The notes under the pieces were generated by a model. The model ran no database searches, was not told the origin of the DNA, and was given only the letters and a program-made list of their open reading frames with translations. A stretch of DNA of 64,000 nucleotides from an uncultured Rickettsiales bacterium (GTDB lineage: Bacteria > Pseudomonadota > Alphaproteobacteria > Rickettsiales > Rickettsiaceae): the NCBI GenBank assembly GCA_903952265.1, contig CAJBEU010000001.1, positions 115,992-179,991 on the forward strand, given 5' to 3'. This document shows positions 1 through 8,053 of this stretch, piece after piece (within the stretch, counting starts at the first letter, position 1; every line of letters begins with the position of its first letter). The position numbers and the translations under genes were made by a program.

Positions 1-1153
1 CACACCCTTGTGTTTTCCTTCTGACGATGTTATGAGCGCCCAAATGAAGGGCTTTTTTGCATTTGCCTTGGGTTTTTTGCTTAGGCCCTTTGGTGGCTTA
101 TTGTTTGGGCATATTGGGGACAGGCTTGGCCGCAAGAAGGCTTTGCTTGTTTCAATATCTTTGATGTCTATTCCGACTTTACTAATAGGGAGTCTTCCAG
201 GATATGCCCAAGTTGGAGCTCTTTCTGGTTTTTTGCTTTACTTTTACAGGGCACTTCAAAGCATTTCAATAGGTGGGGAGCTAGCCGGTTCTGGCACTTT
301 ATTCGCGGAAAACGCTCCATTAAACCGTAAATATTTTTATTGTTCTTTTAGCAGCGTAGCTTTTTGGGTTGGGGGCATTTTAGGCGCAATGTCTGGATGG
401 TTCTTTATTAGGCCCTTTATGCCTAGTTGGGGGTGGAGGCTCGCTTTCTTTTTTGGCTCTTGTATCGCTCTTGTTGGAATCTATATACGTGCCAAAGGTG
501 CAGAGACACCGGAATTTGAGTCAGTTGTAAAGCAAAACAAGATTCTGAAATTTCCCTTTTTAGAGACTCTAAAAAAAGATTGGAGGGCCCATGTTTGTTA
601 CGTTGGAATGATTTTAGGTGCGGGTAACATTTCGTCAATCTTGATGATTTACGTACCCATGATCATGAGGAACAACTTCGGTTACAGTGTTTCAGATTGC
701 CTTGTTATTACTATTTGCTTTATGAGTACAATGGTGATTTCTTATCCTTTATCAGGACTATTGGCTGATCGCATAGGCGGAAAAAAGCTAATGGTGCTTG
801 GAATTGTATTTGCTGCCATCTTGATGTCTTTCGTGCACAGATCAGCAGAGCTTAGTTCTCCTTTTTATTTATTTTTGTTTCAGGGATTGGCCTGCGTCGT
901 GTTTACAGCTCAAGTGGCTCCCATGAACGTAATCACAAAATATATGTATCCAACTGAGCGTAGGTATTCCGGAAGTTCTTTTGGCCAGGGTATAGGGGCT
1001 GCCATTGGGCCTGGTTTTGCTCCTTTGGCTTTGACTTTTCTTAAACATCAGACCGGTAGCTTTTGGGGACCTTGCGTCTATGTGATTTGTACTCAGTGCG
1101 CGGCTCTATTGGGACTTTATTTTGCACCGAATTTCTTAAAAAAGACTGACTAG
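1..1153 (+). CDS. MFS transporter, ProP/MHS-like, 5' end cut by window edge
   Basis: Integral membrane carrier of the major facilitator superfamily, metabolite/H+ symporter type (ProP-like). The frame is open to the window edge, so the true start lies upstream; comparison with the paralogue at 2290-3540 suggests about 35-40 residues are missing. The visible part holds the MFS loop 2-3 motif GHIGDRLGRKKALL and the second-half counterpart LADRIGGKKLM, with about ten hydrophobic segments. It aligns with the paralogue over nearly its whole length, including a shared YMYPTERRYSGS stretch and a shared FWGP/LYFAPNFL C-terminus, so the two arose by duplication. A LysR-type gene follows 63 bp downstream. 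The substrate cannot be read from sequence; osmolytes, dicarboxylates or amino acids are all possible for this family. Confidence 0.85.
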   Translation, partial: TPLCFPSDDVMSAQMKGFFAFALGFLLRPFGGLLFGHIGDRLGRKKALLVSISLMSIPTLLIGSLPGYAQVGALSGFLLYFYRALQSISIGGELAGSGTLFAENAPLNRKYFYCSFSSVAFWVGGILGAMSGWFFIRPFMPSWGWRLAFFFGSCIALVGIYIRAKGAETPEFESVVKQNKILKFPFLETLKKDWRAHVCYVGMILGAGNISSILMIYVPMIMRNNFGYSVSDCLVITICFMSTMVISYPLSGLLADRIGGKKLMVLGIVFAAILMSFVHRSAELSSPFYLFLFQGLACVVFTAQVAPMNVITKYMYPTERRYSGSSFGQGIGAAIGPGFAPLALTFLKHQTGSFWGPCVYVICTQCAALLGLYFAPNFLKKTD

Positions 1154-1216
1154 ACATTAATAAGTTTATATGGTAGGGGTGAATTTGGGATGCTTTTTTA
1201 CCTAGCTGCTTTGTAA

Positions 1217-2227
1217 ATGATTCGTTCTTTAGAATTAATGTCTAGCTTTCACAGAATGTGTGAGTGCGATACCTGGGAGGAAGTTTTAAGGGTCACTGGC
1301 AAGACCAGAGAGCGTGTTGAGTCTGAGCTTGCTGAGTTGGAGTTTGTTTTGGGAAAAAGGCTGATTCACAGGCGGCCTGAAGTGGGTGTTGCTAGTAGCT
1401 TTAGCGGCAGGTTCTTTATGCCAACAGACAGCGGTATGAAGTGGTATTTGTTGATTGGAGAGATGCTTAAGGGAATGGGTTCTTACGAATTCTGTTCGAA
1501 CTCTTTCTTTGCTAAGTTGACTTCTGATTCGGTTTTGGAAAATGTATCTTCCAGAAATGAAAGCTTTCTTGGCAACTTTGTAACTTTTTCATTTTTTTCT
1601 TTTGGTCATATGCAAAACCTTAGAATTTTTACCAACGATTTTTACTCTTACAACTATCTTGAGCCTGCTCTATCCAAGATGCTTAGGAAATACAATGGAA
1701 TGTCTTTTTCCATACTGAGTAATGAATCAGAGTGCTCGAACGACTTTGACGCCTATTTTCTAAGCTATGAATTTCCTAAGAAAGAATTTCTCTCCGAGAC
1801 GCTTGCGGAGGGTAGGCTTGGGCTGTATGCGCACCCTGAATATCTTGACAGGGTGGGCACTCCTAAGAAACTGGAGGATTTGAACAACCATACCGTATTC
1901 CGTTCCAGAGCCACTCGATCCGCTTATTCTATTGGGGTGAAAAAGTTCAATGCAATAAAAGAGTACTCTCCTATTTGGTACAAGAAGAACTACATAGACG
2001 TTGATTCTTCTGCTTCTCTTATTAGGTTTGCCGAAATGGGCGCCGGAATTATTTCAATGAACGAAATTTCGGCAAAAAAACTTGATGTAAAGCTAGAAAG
2101 ACTTGCTCCCTTACAGGAAGAGACGGAGTTTTTGTATCGCAAGTACGTTTTCGGTTTTCACCAAAAACATAAAGAGAGCCCTCTCATTGTGGACTTAGCT
2201 CGAGAACTGCATGACGCTTTTAGCTGA
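1217..2227 (+). CDS. LysR-type transcriptional regulator (diverged)
   Basis: 336 residues. Residues 1-75 follow the LysR helix-turn-helix layout: an early SSFHRM helix, a recognition helix ending in ELAELEFVLGKRLIHRRPE and a following T-x-x-G-like segment. The C-terminal half resembles the periplasmic-binding-like effector domain, with AHPEYLDRVGTPKKLEDLNN and a later ASLIRFAEMGAGI segment typical of family members. The HTH is diverged, without the usual small residues of helix 2, so DNA recognition may be unusual. It sits between two paralogous MFS genes on the same strand, which suggests that it controls one or both; this is inference. It ends in TGA, which shows that TGA is a stop codon in this genome. 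Effector unknown. Confidence 0.72.
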   Translation: MIRSLELMSSFHRMCECDTWEEVLRVTGKTRERVESELAELEFVLGKRLIHRRPEVGVASSFSGRFFMPTDSGMKWYLLIGEMLKGMGSYEFCSNSFFAKLTSDSVLENVSSRNESFLGNFVTFSFFSFGHMQNLRIFTNDFYSYNYLEPALSKMLRKYNGMSFSILSNESECSNDFDAYFLSYEFPKKEFLSETLAEGRLGLYAHPEYLDRVGTPKKLEDLNNHTVFRSRATRSAYSIGVKKFNAIKEYSPIWYKKNYIDVDSSASLIRFAEMGAGIISMNEISAKKLDVKLERLAPLQEETEFLYRKYVFGFHQKHKESPLIVDLARELHDAFS

Positions 2228-2289
2228 TTAATTGAAAATGCTATAGAAGAATGGGCGTTTTTTGTAAGAAATTTTGTTTGTGGTAGTAT

Positions 2290-3540
2290 ATGATCAATGA
2301 GAAAAGCTTAAAGCGCACTAATGTTGCGACTCTTGTCGGCACTTTTTTGGAACAGCACGACTTTATAGTCTATGCACATCTTGTACCTGTTCTTACAGTT
2401 GCTTTTCTTGGTCCTGAGGCTACTGCGACTCAGGGTTTTCTCATATTTGCTGTTGGATATCTTTGTAGGCCTCTCGGAGGTCTGTTTTTTGGTCATCTAG
2501 GGGACCGATTTGGGCGTAAAAGGGCGATGCTCATATCGATATCCATAATGTCTGTACCTACTTTAGTGATAGGTATTTTACCCACTTATGCTCAGATCGG
2601 TGTTACGGCTGGAGTTATTCTTTATATGTGTAGAGCTTTACAGAGCATTTCAGTCTCTGGTGAGGTTGCTGGGGCGGCTATTATCATGATTGAAAATGCT
2701 CTTCCCGGGAGAGAGTGTTTTGCTGTGTCTATATTTTCCAGCATCTTTTATGCTGGTGGAGCTGTTGGAGCCCTTTCTGGATGGATTTTCACACAACCAT
2801 CTATGCCGTCTTGGGCTTGGAGATTTGCATTTCTAATTGGTTCTTTAATTGCTTGTGTTGGGTTTTATTTTCGCTCAAAAGCTGTAGAGACTCCAGAGTT
2901 TGAACTAGCTATTCGGCAAAAGAGGATCTCAAAAGCTCCTGTTCTGGAGACGTTAAAGAAAGACTGGATTAGTCACTTTTGCTATCTTGGTCTCGTCGGA
3001 AGTAGCAGTTGCGTGTATTCTTATATAATAGCTTACATTCCAAAAGTAATGAAGTCTAACTTTGGATATAGTGTTAATCAGTCTCTTGTAGTGAGCATAT
3101 TTTTTACTTCCATACTTGTTGTTCTTATACCGTTGTCCGGATTTATTTCAGATAAAATAGGGCCCAGAAAAGTCATTGCTTTTGGTAACATTTTGGTTAC
3201 CTTAATTTTGCCTTTTGCCTTAAGAGCCATGGAGTTTGAGACTCCTGACTATTTTTTCTTATTTCAAGGTTTGGCGTGTGTTGCCTTTGCAGTACAGCAA
3301 GGCCCAATTAGTTCTGTAAATAAGTATATGTATCCAACTGAGCGCAGATATTCCGGTAGTGCTCTTGGACAAGGTCTGGGTTTAGCCCTTATTGGAGGTT
3401 TTACGCCGCTTATCTTGAATTTTTTACAGACCAAGGTAGGTAGCTTTTGGGGTCCATCTATTTTCATAATCTGTTGCCAATTTGGAGCTCTACTAGGAGT
3501 ATACTTTGCACCAAATTTTTTGAATAAGTCACAAGTATAA
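2290..3540 (+). CDS. MFS transporter, ProP/MHS-like
   Basis: 416 residues with twelve predicted membrane spans. It has the MFS signature GHLGDRFGRKRAML between spans 2 and 3 and the half-molecule repeat ISDKIGPRKVI between spans 8 and 9. The N-terminal segment TLVGTFLEQHDFIVYAHLVP corresponds to the ProP/MHS span 1 pattern, where an acidic residue and F-D-F/Y-like motif are conserved. It is the full-length paralogue of the gene at the left edge. The ATG is preceded by the LysR gene with a 62-bp gap, so co-transcription is possible. It probably imports a small host metabolite by proton symport. Substrate is unassigned; proline/betaine transport should not be assumed from the family name. Confidence 0.88.
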   Translation: MINEKSLKRTNVATLVGTFLEQHDFIVYAHLVPVLTVAFLGPEATATQGFLIFAVGYLCRPLGGLFFGHLGDRFGRKRAMLISISIMSVPTLVIGILPTYAQIGVTAGVILYMCRALQSISVSGEVAGAAIIMIENALPGRECFAVSIFSSIFYAGGAVGALSGWIFTQPSMPSWAWRFAFLIGSLIACVGFYFRSKAVETPEFELAIRQKRISKAPVLETLKKDWISHFCYLGLVGSSSCVYSYIIAYIPKVMKSNFGYSVNQSLVVSIFFTSILVVLIPLSGFISDKIGPRKVIAFGNILVTLILPFALRAMEFETPDYFFLFQGLACVAFAVQQGPISSVNKYMYPTERRYSGSALGQGLGLALIGGFTPLILNFLQTKVGSFWGPSIFIICCQFGALLGVYFAPNFLNKSQV

Positions 3541-3772
3541 TTTTCAAAACATTTTTTTGTTTTAGGCCAATGGGGTACTTGACTAGCGTATACCTACCTT
3601 GAGGCTGTTTTAAGATTCAGGATTAGAAGATTATTTGAATGTTCTTCAGCCCTTCTAGGCGCATGCCTTACTGGCGTAAAGCTTCACTACTCAGTTTTCT
3701 TGCTAAGGAGAATTTTTTCTTCTGTTTGTTCTTTCTAGTGGGTGGGCTTCATTTTCCAAGGCACTCAAATTT

Positions 3773-5743
3773 CTAGGAGAGATCATACGGATCGACATCG
3801 ATTTTAATGCGAACTTTGCTAGGTTTTTTTACCGAATTCAGCCATTTTTCTAAATAATCTTTGATAGATAGGTCCTTCTCTGCAATAAGCAACATTTTAA
3901 TTCGATTTTCTTTATTAATTTGTGCAATTCTGGCGTCTACAGGTCCAAATAATTTAATCTTGGGGTGATGTGGGTGCTTAAACACTAGTTCAGCTGCGTA
4001 TTTTTGGGCAGCTATTTTATTAGTTGATGAAATTAGTATTTTTACAGCTCTATTAAAAGGAGGTAAACTTGCTTTTTTGCGTTGATTTAGCTCCCAATTA
4101 ATAAAGCCGATAAAATCGTTTTCTTTTACTAGTTGTATAAATTTGCTATTTGGAAAATAAGTCTGGATACAGACAAGCCCTTCTCTTTGCTCTCTTCCAG
4201 CTCTGCCGCCTACTTGATGTAAAAGTTGAAAAGTGTTTTCAAGAGTACGAATGTTTTCTCCGGAAAGGCCTATGTCTGCATCAACTACTCCTACCATTGT
4301 TAAATTTGGAAAATTATGCCCTTTGGTAATTATTTGAGTACCAATTAGTATATCCAGTTTGTTTTGCGCAAAATCACTCAGTGTAAGGGCCATTGTTTTA
4401 TTATAAGGTTTATCTCTGCTGGCAATTGCTATTTTGTAACTGCCAAATTTTATTTGTAACTCTTCTGCGATTCTTTCAATTCCTGGGCCGCATGGTACGT
4501 TACTTTCTTGAGCTTTGCATTGAGAGCATATTTTTGGCACAGCTTTGCTATGATTGCAGTGATGACACTTAAGTATCCACTGAGTTTTGTGCAAAATAAG
4601 CCAAGCGCTGCAGTAGTTGCATTTTTGTCTTAATCCACAACTTGAGCATAGTATCAATGGGGCATATCCTCTTCTGTTAAGAAAAAGCAGCACTTGATTC
4701 TTGTTGTTTAAGGCGATTGAAATTTTTTCGTACATTTCTGGGCACAGCCAAGATTTTTCATGTTTATTTTGCATGCTTAAAACTTCTACTTTGGGCATTT
4801 TTGCGTTGGCAAATCGGCTGTTTAAAGTAACTTGGGCGTATTTTTTTGCTAAAACGTTTTGATATGTTTCAGTTGATGGAGTTGCAGAGCCTAATAAAAC
4901 AAAGGTTTTACACAAAAATCCACGTAGCACTGCCATGTCTCTTGCGTTGTAGCAGAAATAACTTTCTTGTTTGTAAGATTGATCGTGTTCTTCGTCGACT
5001 ATAATCAGTCCTAGATTTTTATATGGTAAAAATAGGGCACTTCGTACTCCGATAATTATCGATGCTGTTCCTTTTATTATTTCTTGTAGAGAATAGGATT
5101 TGTTTTTTTCGCTAACTTGAGAATGCCAAGTTATTGGATTGGTTTTGAAAGCTTTAGTAAAAGTAACAAGTATTTGAGAGGTCAATCCGATTTCTGGTAG
5201 CAAAATTAACACCTGTTTACCTTTTTCAAGGTATTTTTTTACAAGGTGCATATAAACAGCGGTTTTGCCTGAACCTGTGACTCCGTGCAAAAGAGCTGCA
5301 TGGTGCTTTTGATCAACAATTATTTGCTCCAAGCTTTCAAAAGCTTCTTGTTGTTCTAGCGACAGAGTTGGCAAATCAGTTTGTTGATCTTGCTGCGTTT
5401 GTAAATTTGGCTCTGCTATTTTGATTTGAATTGGAATCGCGACTTTGACTGCGGCACCCAAGGGTACGCAGTAATAATTGCTTGCAAATTTTAAAAATTC
5501 TAGATAAGTAAGATTAACAGAGATGCCAATCTTGTGATTGATTTGCCTTATATTGTATTTAAATTGTTTTGAAGAGACAAAATCAATCAGTATTGCTGGA
5601 GTTGTTTTATTTCTAAAAGGTACATCTATTAGATCTCCTATACAAAGATCTAGATCAGGAGGAATTTCATAAATCAGACTTTCTATGTGTTCCTGAGGTA
5701 TTGCAACCAATGCCAATTTTCTATTTACGTCAACTTCATTCAT
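3773..5743 (-). CDS. priA: primosomal protein N', replication restart helicase PriA
   Basis: 656 residues. PriA recognises stalled forks and reloads DnaB away from oriC. The N-terminal 3'-end-binding domain is followed by a superfamily 2 helicase core with Walker A GVTGSGKT at residues 154-161, the DEEHD box near residue 250 and LLGSATPS (motif III). A paired zinc-binding region of about eight cysteines lies near residues 365-420 (CSSCGLRQKCNYC, then CHHC and CSQC). Motif V/VI segments GTQIITKGHNFP and HQVGGRAGRE follow. The length is shorter than E. coli PriA (about 730), mainly in the N-terminal part, which is common in reduced alphaproteobacteria. The gene is monocistronic here; the downstream and upstream neighbours are on other strands or separated by long gaps. 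Confidence 0.95.
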   Translation of the reverse strand: MNEVDVNRKLALVAIPQEHIESLIYEIPPDLDLCIGDLIDVPFRNKTTPAILIDFVSSKQFKYNIRQINHKIGISVNLTYLEFLKFASNYYCVPLGAAVKVAIPIQIKIAEPNLQTQQDQQTDLPTLSLEQQEAFESLEQIIVDQKHHAALLHGVTGSGKTAVYMHLVKKYLEKGKQVLILLPEIGLTSQILVTFTKAFKTNPITWHSQVSEKNKSYSLQEIIKGTASIIIGVRSALFLPYKNLGLIIVDEEHDQSYKQESYFCYNARDMAVLRGFLCKTFVLLGSATPSTETYQNVLAKKYAQVTLNSRFANAKMPKVEVLSMQNKHEKSWLCPEMYEKISIALNNKNQVLLFLNRRGYAPLILCSSCGLRQKCNYCSAWLILHKTQWILKCHHCNHSKAVPKICSQCKAQESNVPCGPGIERIAEELQIKFGSYKIAIASRDKPYNKTMALTLSDFAQNKLDILIGTQIITKGHNFPNLTMVGVVDADIGLSGENIRTLENTFQLLHQVGGRAGREQREGLVCIQTYFPNSKFIQLVKENDFIGFINWELNQRKKASLPPFNRAVKILISSTNKIAAQKYAAELVFKHPHHPKIKLFGPVDARIAQINKENRIKMLLIAEKDLSIKDYLEKWLNSVKKPSKVRIKIDVDPYDLS

Positions 5744-5828
5744 GAGGATGATTTAAAAATGTATAGCGCAAAGATACTGATTGTCGTTATTTTGGTTACA
5801 TGATAGTACTTGCGTTTGGTCTTATTGA

Positions 5829-6161
5829 CCATTTGTTGAACGAATTTTGCATTTGAATTACTGGTGCCATGAACAAAAAATTTTCTATCAAACTAATAAT
5901 CCTTTAATAGGTAGGCAAACTTTAATTGCACAAAAAGCCTTAGAAAGCGCTTTGCAAGAACGTCAGTTTGATAGAGTGAAAATCACAATAGAGGGCGTTT
6001 GATGCGCTTGTGATCCTAACTGTCCAGAATTGATTTGTTCAGGACTTACTTCATTGATTTCAGAAGTGTGGAAAATGGACAGGGAGAAAAGTATAAAAAA
6101 TGTATGCATCTCAAAAGATAAGAGAAAGATCTTCTACTTCAGACAAGATCAGACTCCCTAA
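5829..6161 (+). pseudogene. unidentified gene remnant with one in-frame stop
   Basis: The 492-bp gap between priA and fabZ contains a plus-strand frame open for about 110 codons except for one TGA at 6000-6002. Both halves read like protein. Before the stop there is GRQTLIAQKALESALQERQF; after it CACDPNCPELICSGL and a basic tail with KDKRKIFYFRQDQ. No ATG with a convincing ribosome site lies at the front, and TGA is a true stop elsewhere in this window, so a decayed or frameshifted gene fits better than a recoded one. I do not recognise the family. Chance openness in an AT-rich gap cannot be excluded. Confidence 0.35.
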
Positions 6162-6236
6162 GTTCCTCCATGCATTGGATTTTTACATAAAATATGTAAT
6201 GGCCTGGTAGGTGGCATTTTATTTGCAAGTAGGATG

Positions 6237-6692
6237 TTATAGTTTTTCCTGAGGTGAAACATTCTCGGTCATCGCGCTAATTAATGCCGAAGCTACAACT
6301 TTGTTCTGTACTGTAGCCAGAGTTTCAAACTTCCACATTATTCCTCTTTGTTGCATAACTTTTGACTCTAAAATTAAAGTATCTCCTGGGGTTACAATTT
6401 GTCTAAATCTTGCATGATTTATTCCAACTAGATATACAGATTTAGGAGGTTCTTGGGAAATCTGGTAAGTGGTTGCAGCCAAAACTGCCGATATTTGAGC
6501 CATTGCTTCCAATATTAATACTCCGGGCATTATCTTGTGTGTGGGAAAATGTCCTTGAAAATGTGGTTCATTTGCGGTTACATTTTTTATTCCTTTTACA
6601 TGTTTTCCATTTTCCAACTCAATCACTCTGTCAATTAGTAAGAATGGGTATCTGTGAGGTAAAATCCTTGTAATTTTTTCGATGTCTATCAT
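6237..6692 (-). CDS. fabZ: (3R)-hydroxyacyl-ACP dehydratase FabZ
   Basis: 151 residues, the normal length. It dehydrates 3-hydroxyacyl-ACP to trans-2-enoyl-ACP in type II fatty acid synthesis. The hot-dog fold signature is clear: LPHRYPFLLIDRV near the N-terminus, then GHFPTHKIMPGVLILEAMAQ with catalytic His48 and Glu62. The usual proline after the HFP-x-x block (PxxPG) is lysine here, a mild deviation. In most alphaproteobacteria fabZ lies in the lpxD-fabZ-lpxA cluster; here no lpx gene is adjacent and fabI is divergent on the other side of a 157-bp gap, giving a purely fatty-acid pair. Confidence 0.95.
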   Translation of the reverse strand: MIDIEKITRILPHRYPFLLIDRVIELENGKHVKGIKNVTANEPHFQGHFPTHKIMPGVLILEAMAQISAVLAATTYQISQEPPKSVYLVGINHARFRQIVTPGDTLILESKVMQQRGIMWKFETLATVQNKVVASALISAMTENVSPQEKL

Positions 6693-6786
6693 AAACAGTT
6701 AATAATATGGACAAGTAAATTGACTGATTGTGGTTTTGAGCAGGCTTTAAGTCAAGGTTTTTTGTGCCTGCAATTTTACTTACGTT

Positions 6787-6818
6787 GACTGAGTTTTAAA
6801 TATCTATTAAGCTCAGTC
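6787..6818 (+). promoter_or_regulatory. inverted repeat in the fabZ-fabI divergent region
   Basis: Ten-base arms 6787-6796 and 6809-6818 pair with one G-U and enclose a 12-base AT-rich loop, starting GACTGAG and ending CTCAGTC. The repeat sits 31 bp before the fabI start, inside the region where both divergent promoters must lie. It could be an operator or a leader hairpin. No terminator-type T tract follows directly. Confidence 0.3.
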
Positions 6819-6849
6819 TCGTTTTAATTATTGTTTTAATGTTTATTTT

Positions 6850-7656
6850 ATGTTGCTAAAAGGAAAAAGAGGGTTGATCACGGGTGTTGCAAATGAAAGA
6901 TCAATTGCCTGGGCTATAGCCAAGCTTGCTAGCCAGCATGGAGCAGAACTAGCGATGTCTTATCAAGGAGAAGCTTTGTGCAAGCGTGTTCATCCACTTG
7001 CTGAAACAATTGGGTGCGAAAAGCTTTATCATGTTGATTTTTCTCATCAAGAATCAGTTGACTCAATGTTTGATTCTTTAGAAAAAGAGTGGGGTCAGAT
7101 TGATTTTGTTCTACATTCTATAGTTTTTGCGCACAGAGAGGATCTGACGGGTCGTTACCTAGATACACCTCTAAATCATTTTCAAGATTGTCTTGCTATT
7201 TCTTGCTATTCCATGAACACCTTGGTCAAAGGCGTAGAGAAATTGATGAAAAATGGAGGCAGCATAGTGACTCTTACGTACCACGGAGCCAGAAAAGTGG
7301 TTCCTTCCTATAACATTATGGGTGTTGCAAAAGCTGCTCTTGAGGCTAGTGTGCGTTATATAGCCTCTGAAGTTGGTAAAAATGGCATAAGGGTGAATTC
7401 AATTTCTGCTGGTCCAATTAAAACCTTGGCTTCAAGTGCTGTACGGGGAATGAGTCACATGCTGAAAAAAATACCGCATGTAGCTCCTTTAAGGCGTAAT
7501 ATTACAGGTGAGGATGTTGCTGGAGCCGCTTTGTATCTTTTTTCTGACCTGGCATCTGGTGTCACTGGAGAGAATCATTATGTTGACGCTGGGTACAATA
7601 TTTTGGGATTTTTGGACGCTGTTGAGGAGCTTAATAGCATGCAAAACGTTGACTAA
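6850..7656 (+). CDS. fabI: enoyl-ACP reductase (NADH) FabI
   Basis: 268 residues. FabI reduces trans-2-enoyl-ACP in the last step of each elongation cycle. It is a short-chain dehydrogenase with the FabI-type nucleotide motif LITGVANERSIAWAIA at residues 9-24 (GxxxxxSxxxG-like, not the FabG pattern). The catalytic pair is Tyr144 (TYHGARKVVPSYN) and Tyr154-x6-Lys161 (YNIMGVAK). RVNSISAGPIKTLASSAV is the substrate-loop region conserved in FabI and the triclosan target site. The start ATG has AT-rich sequence ahead. With fabZ beside it and fabF-acpP-fabG 20 kb away, this supplies the reductase of a complete elongation cycle. Confidence 0.95.
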   Translation: MLLKGKRGLITGVANERSIAWAIAKLASQHGAELAMSYQGEALCKRVHPLAETIGCEKLYHVDFSHQESVDSMFDSLEKEWGQIDFVLHSIVFAHREDLTGRYLDTPLNHFQDCLAISCYSMNTLVKGVEKLMKNGGSIVTLTYHGARKVVPSYNIMGVAKAALEASVRYIASEVGKNGIRVNSISAGPIKTLASSAVRGMSHMLKKIPHVAPLRRNITGEDVAGAALYLFSDLASGVTGENHYVDAGYNILGFLDAVEELNSMQNVD

Positions 7657-7731
7657 TCAAAAAGAGAACATTTAATCTTTGGCGTTGTTGCATTTAGGGG
7701 ACTAGCAAACTTTCAATTTCTTTTCTTCTAT

Positions 7732-7759
7732 TTGAAAATGGAACTTTAAAGAGTACAAT
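7732..7759 (+). promoter_or_regulatory. candidate sigma70-type promoter for tRNA-Ser
   Basis: A -35-like TTGAAA (7732-7737) and a -10-like TACAAT (7754-7759) are separated by 16 bp. They lie 38 bp before the mature tRNA 5' end, a fitting distance for a short processed leader. Pattern match only. Confidence 0.4.
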
Positions 7760-7797
7760 CGTGTGTAGCAATGTTATGGGGGGATTTTCTTTCTTAG

Positions 7798-7891
7798 GGA
7801 GCGGTGGCTGAGTGGTCGAAAGCGGCGGTTTGCTAAACCGTTGTACGGTATAAAAATCGTACCGGGGGTTCGAATCCCCCCTGTTCCGCCA
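7798..7891 (+). tRNA. tRNA-Ser(GCU)
   Basis: 94 nt including an encoded CCA end. The 7-bp acceptor arm GGAGCGG pairs with CTGTTCC with two G-U pairs, followed by discriminator G and CCA. The anticodon loop TTGCTAA gives anticodon GCU at 7832-7834, decoding AGC/AGU. A long variable arm (about TTGTACGGTA...TCGTACC) marks a class II tRNA, as expected for serine. The T loop GTTCGAATC is canonical. It stands alone between fabI and mutL. Confidence 0.95.
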
Positions 7892-8053
7892 GTTTGAAGA
7901 TTTTAAGTTTTTTCAGGAACATAAGGGAACCTGAGGGTAAGGTTACTTTTTACAACTGGATTAGTTTTTACATCTAATTTATCTTGTTATGTCTTTGATC
8001 TAAAACCGATTTTTGTTCGGTAGTCATTTTTTGGCACTTTTGGGCAAACGTGA

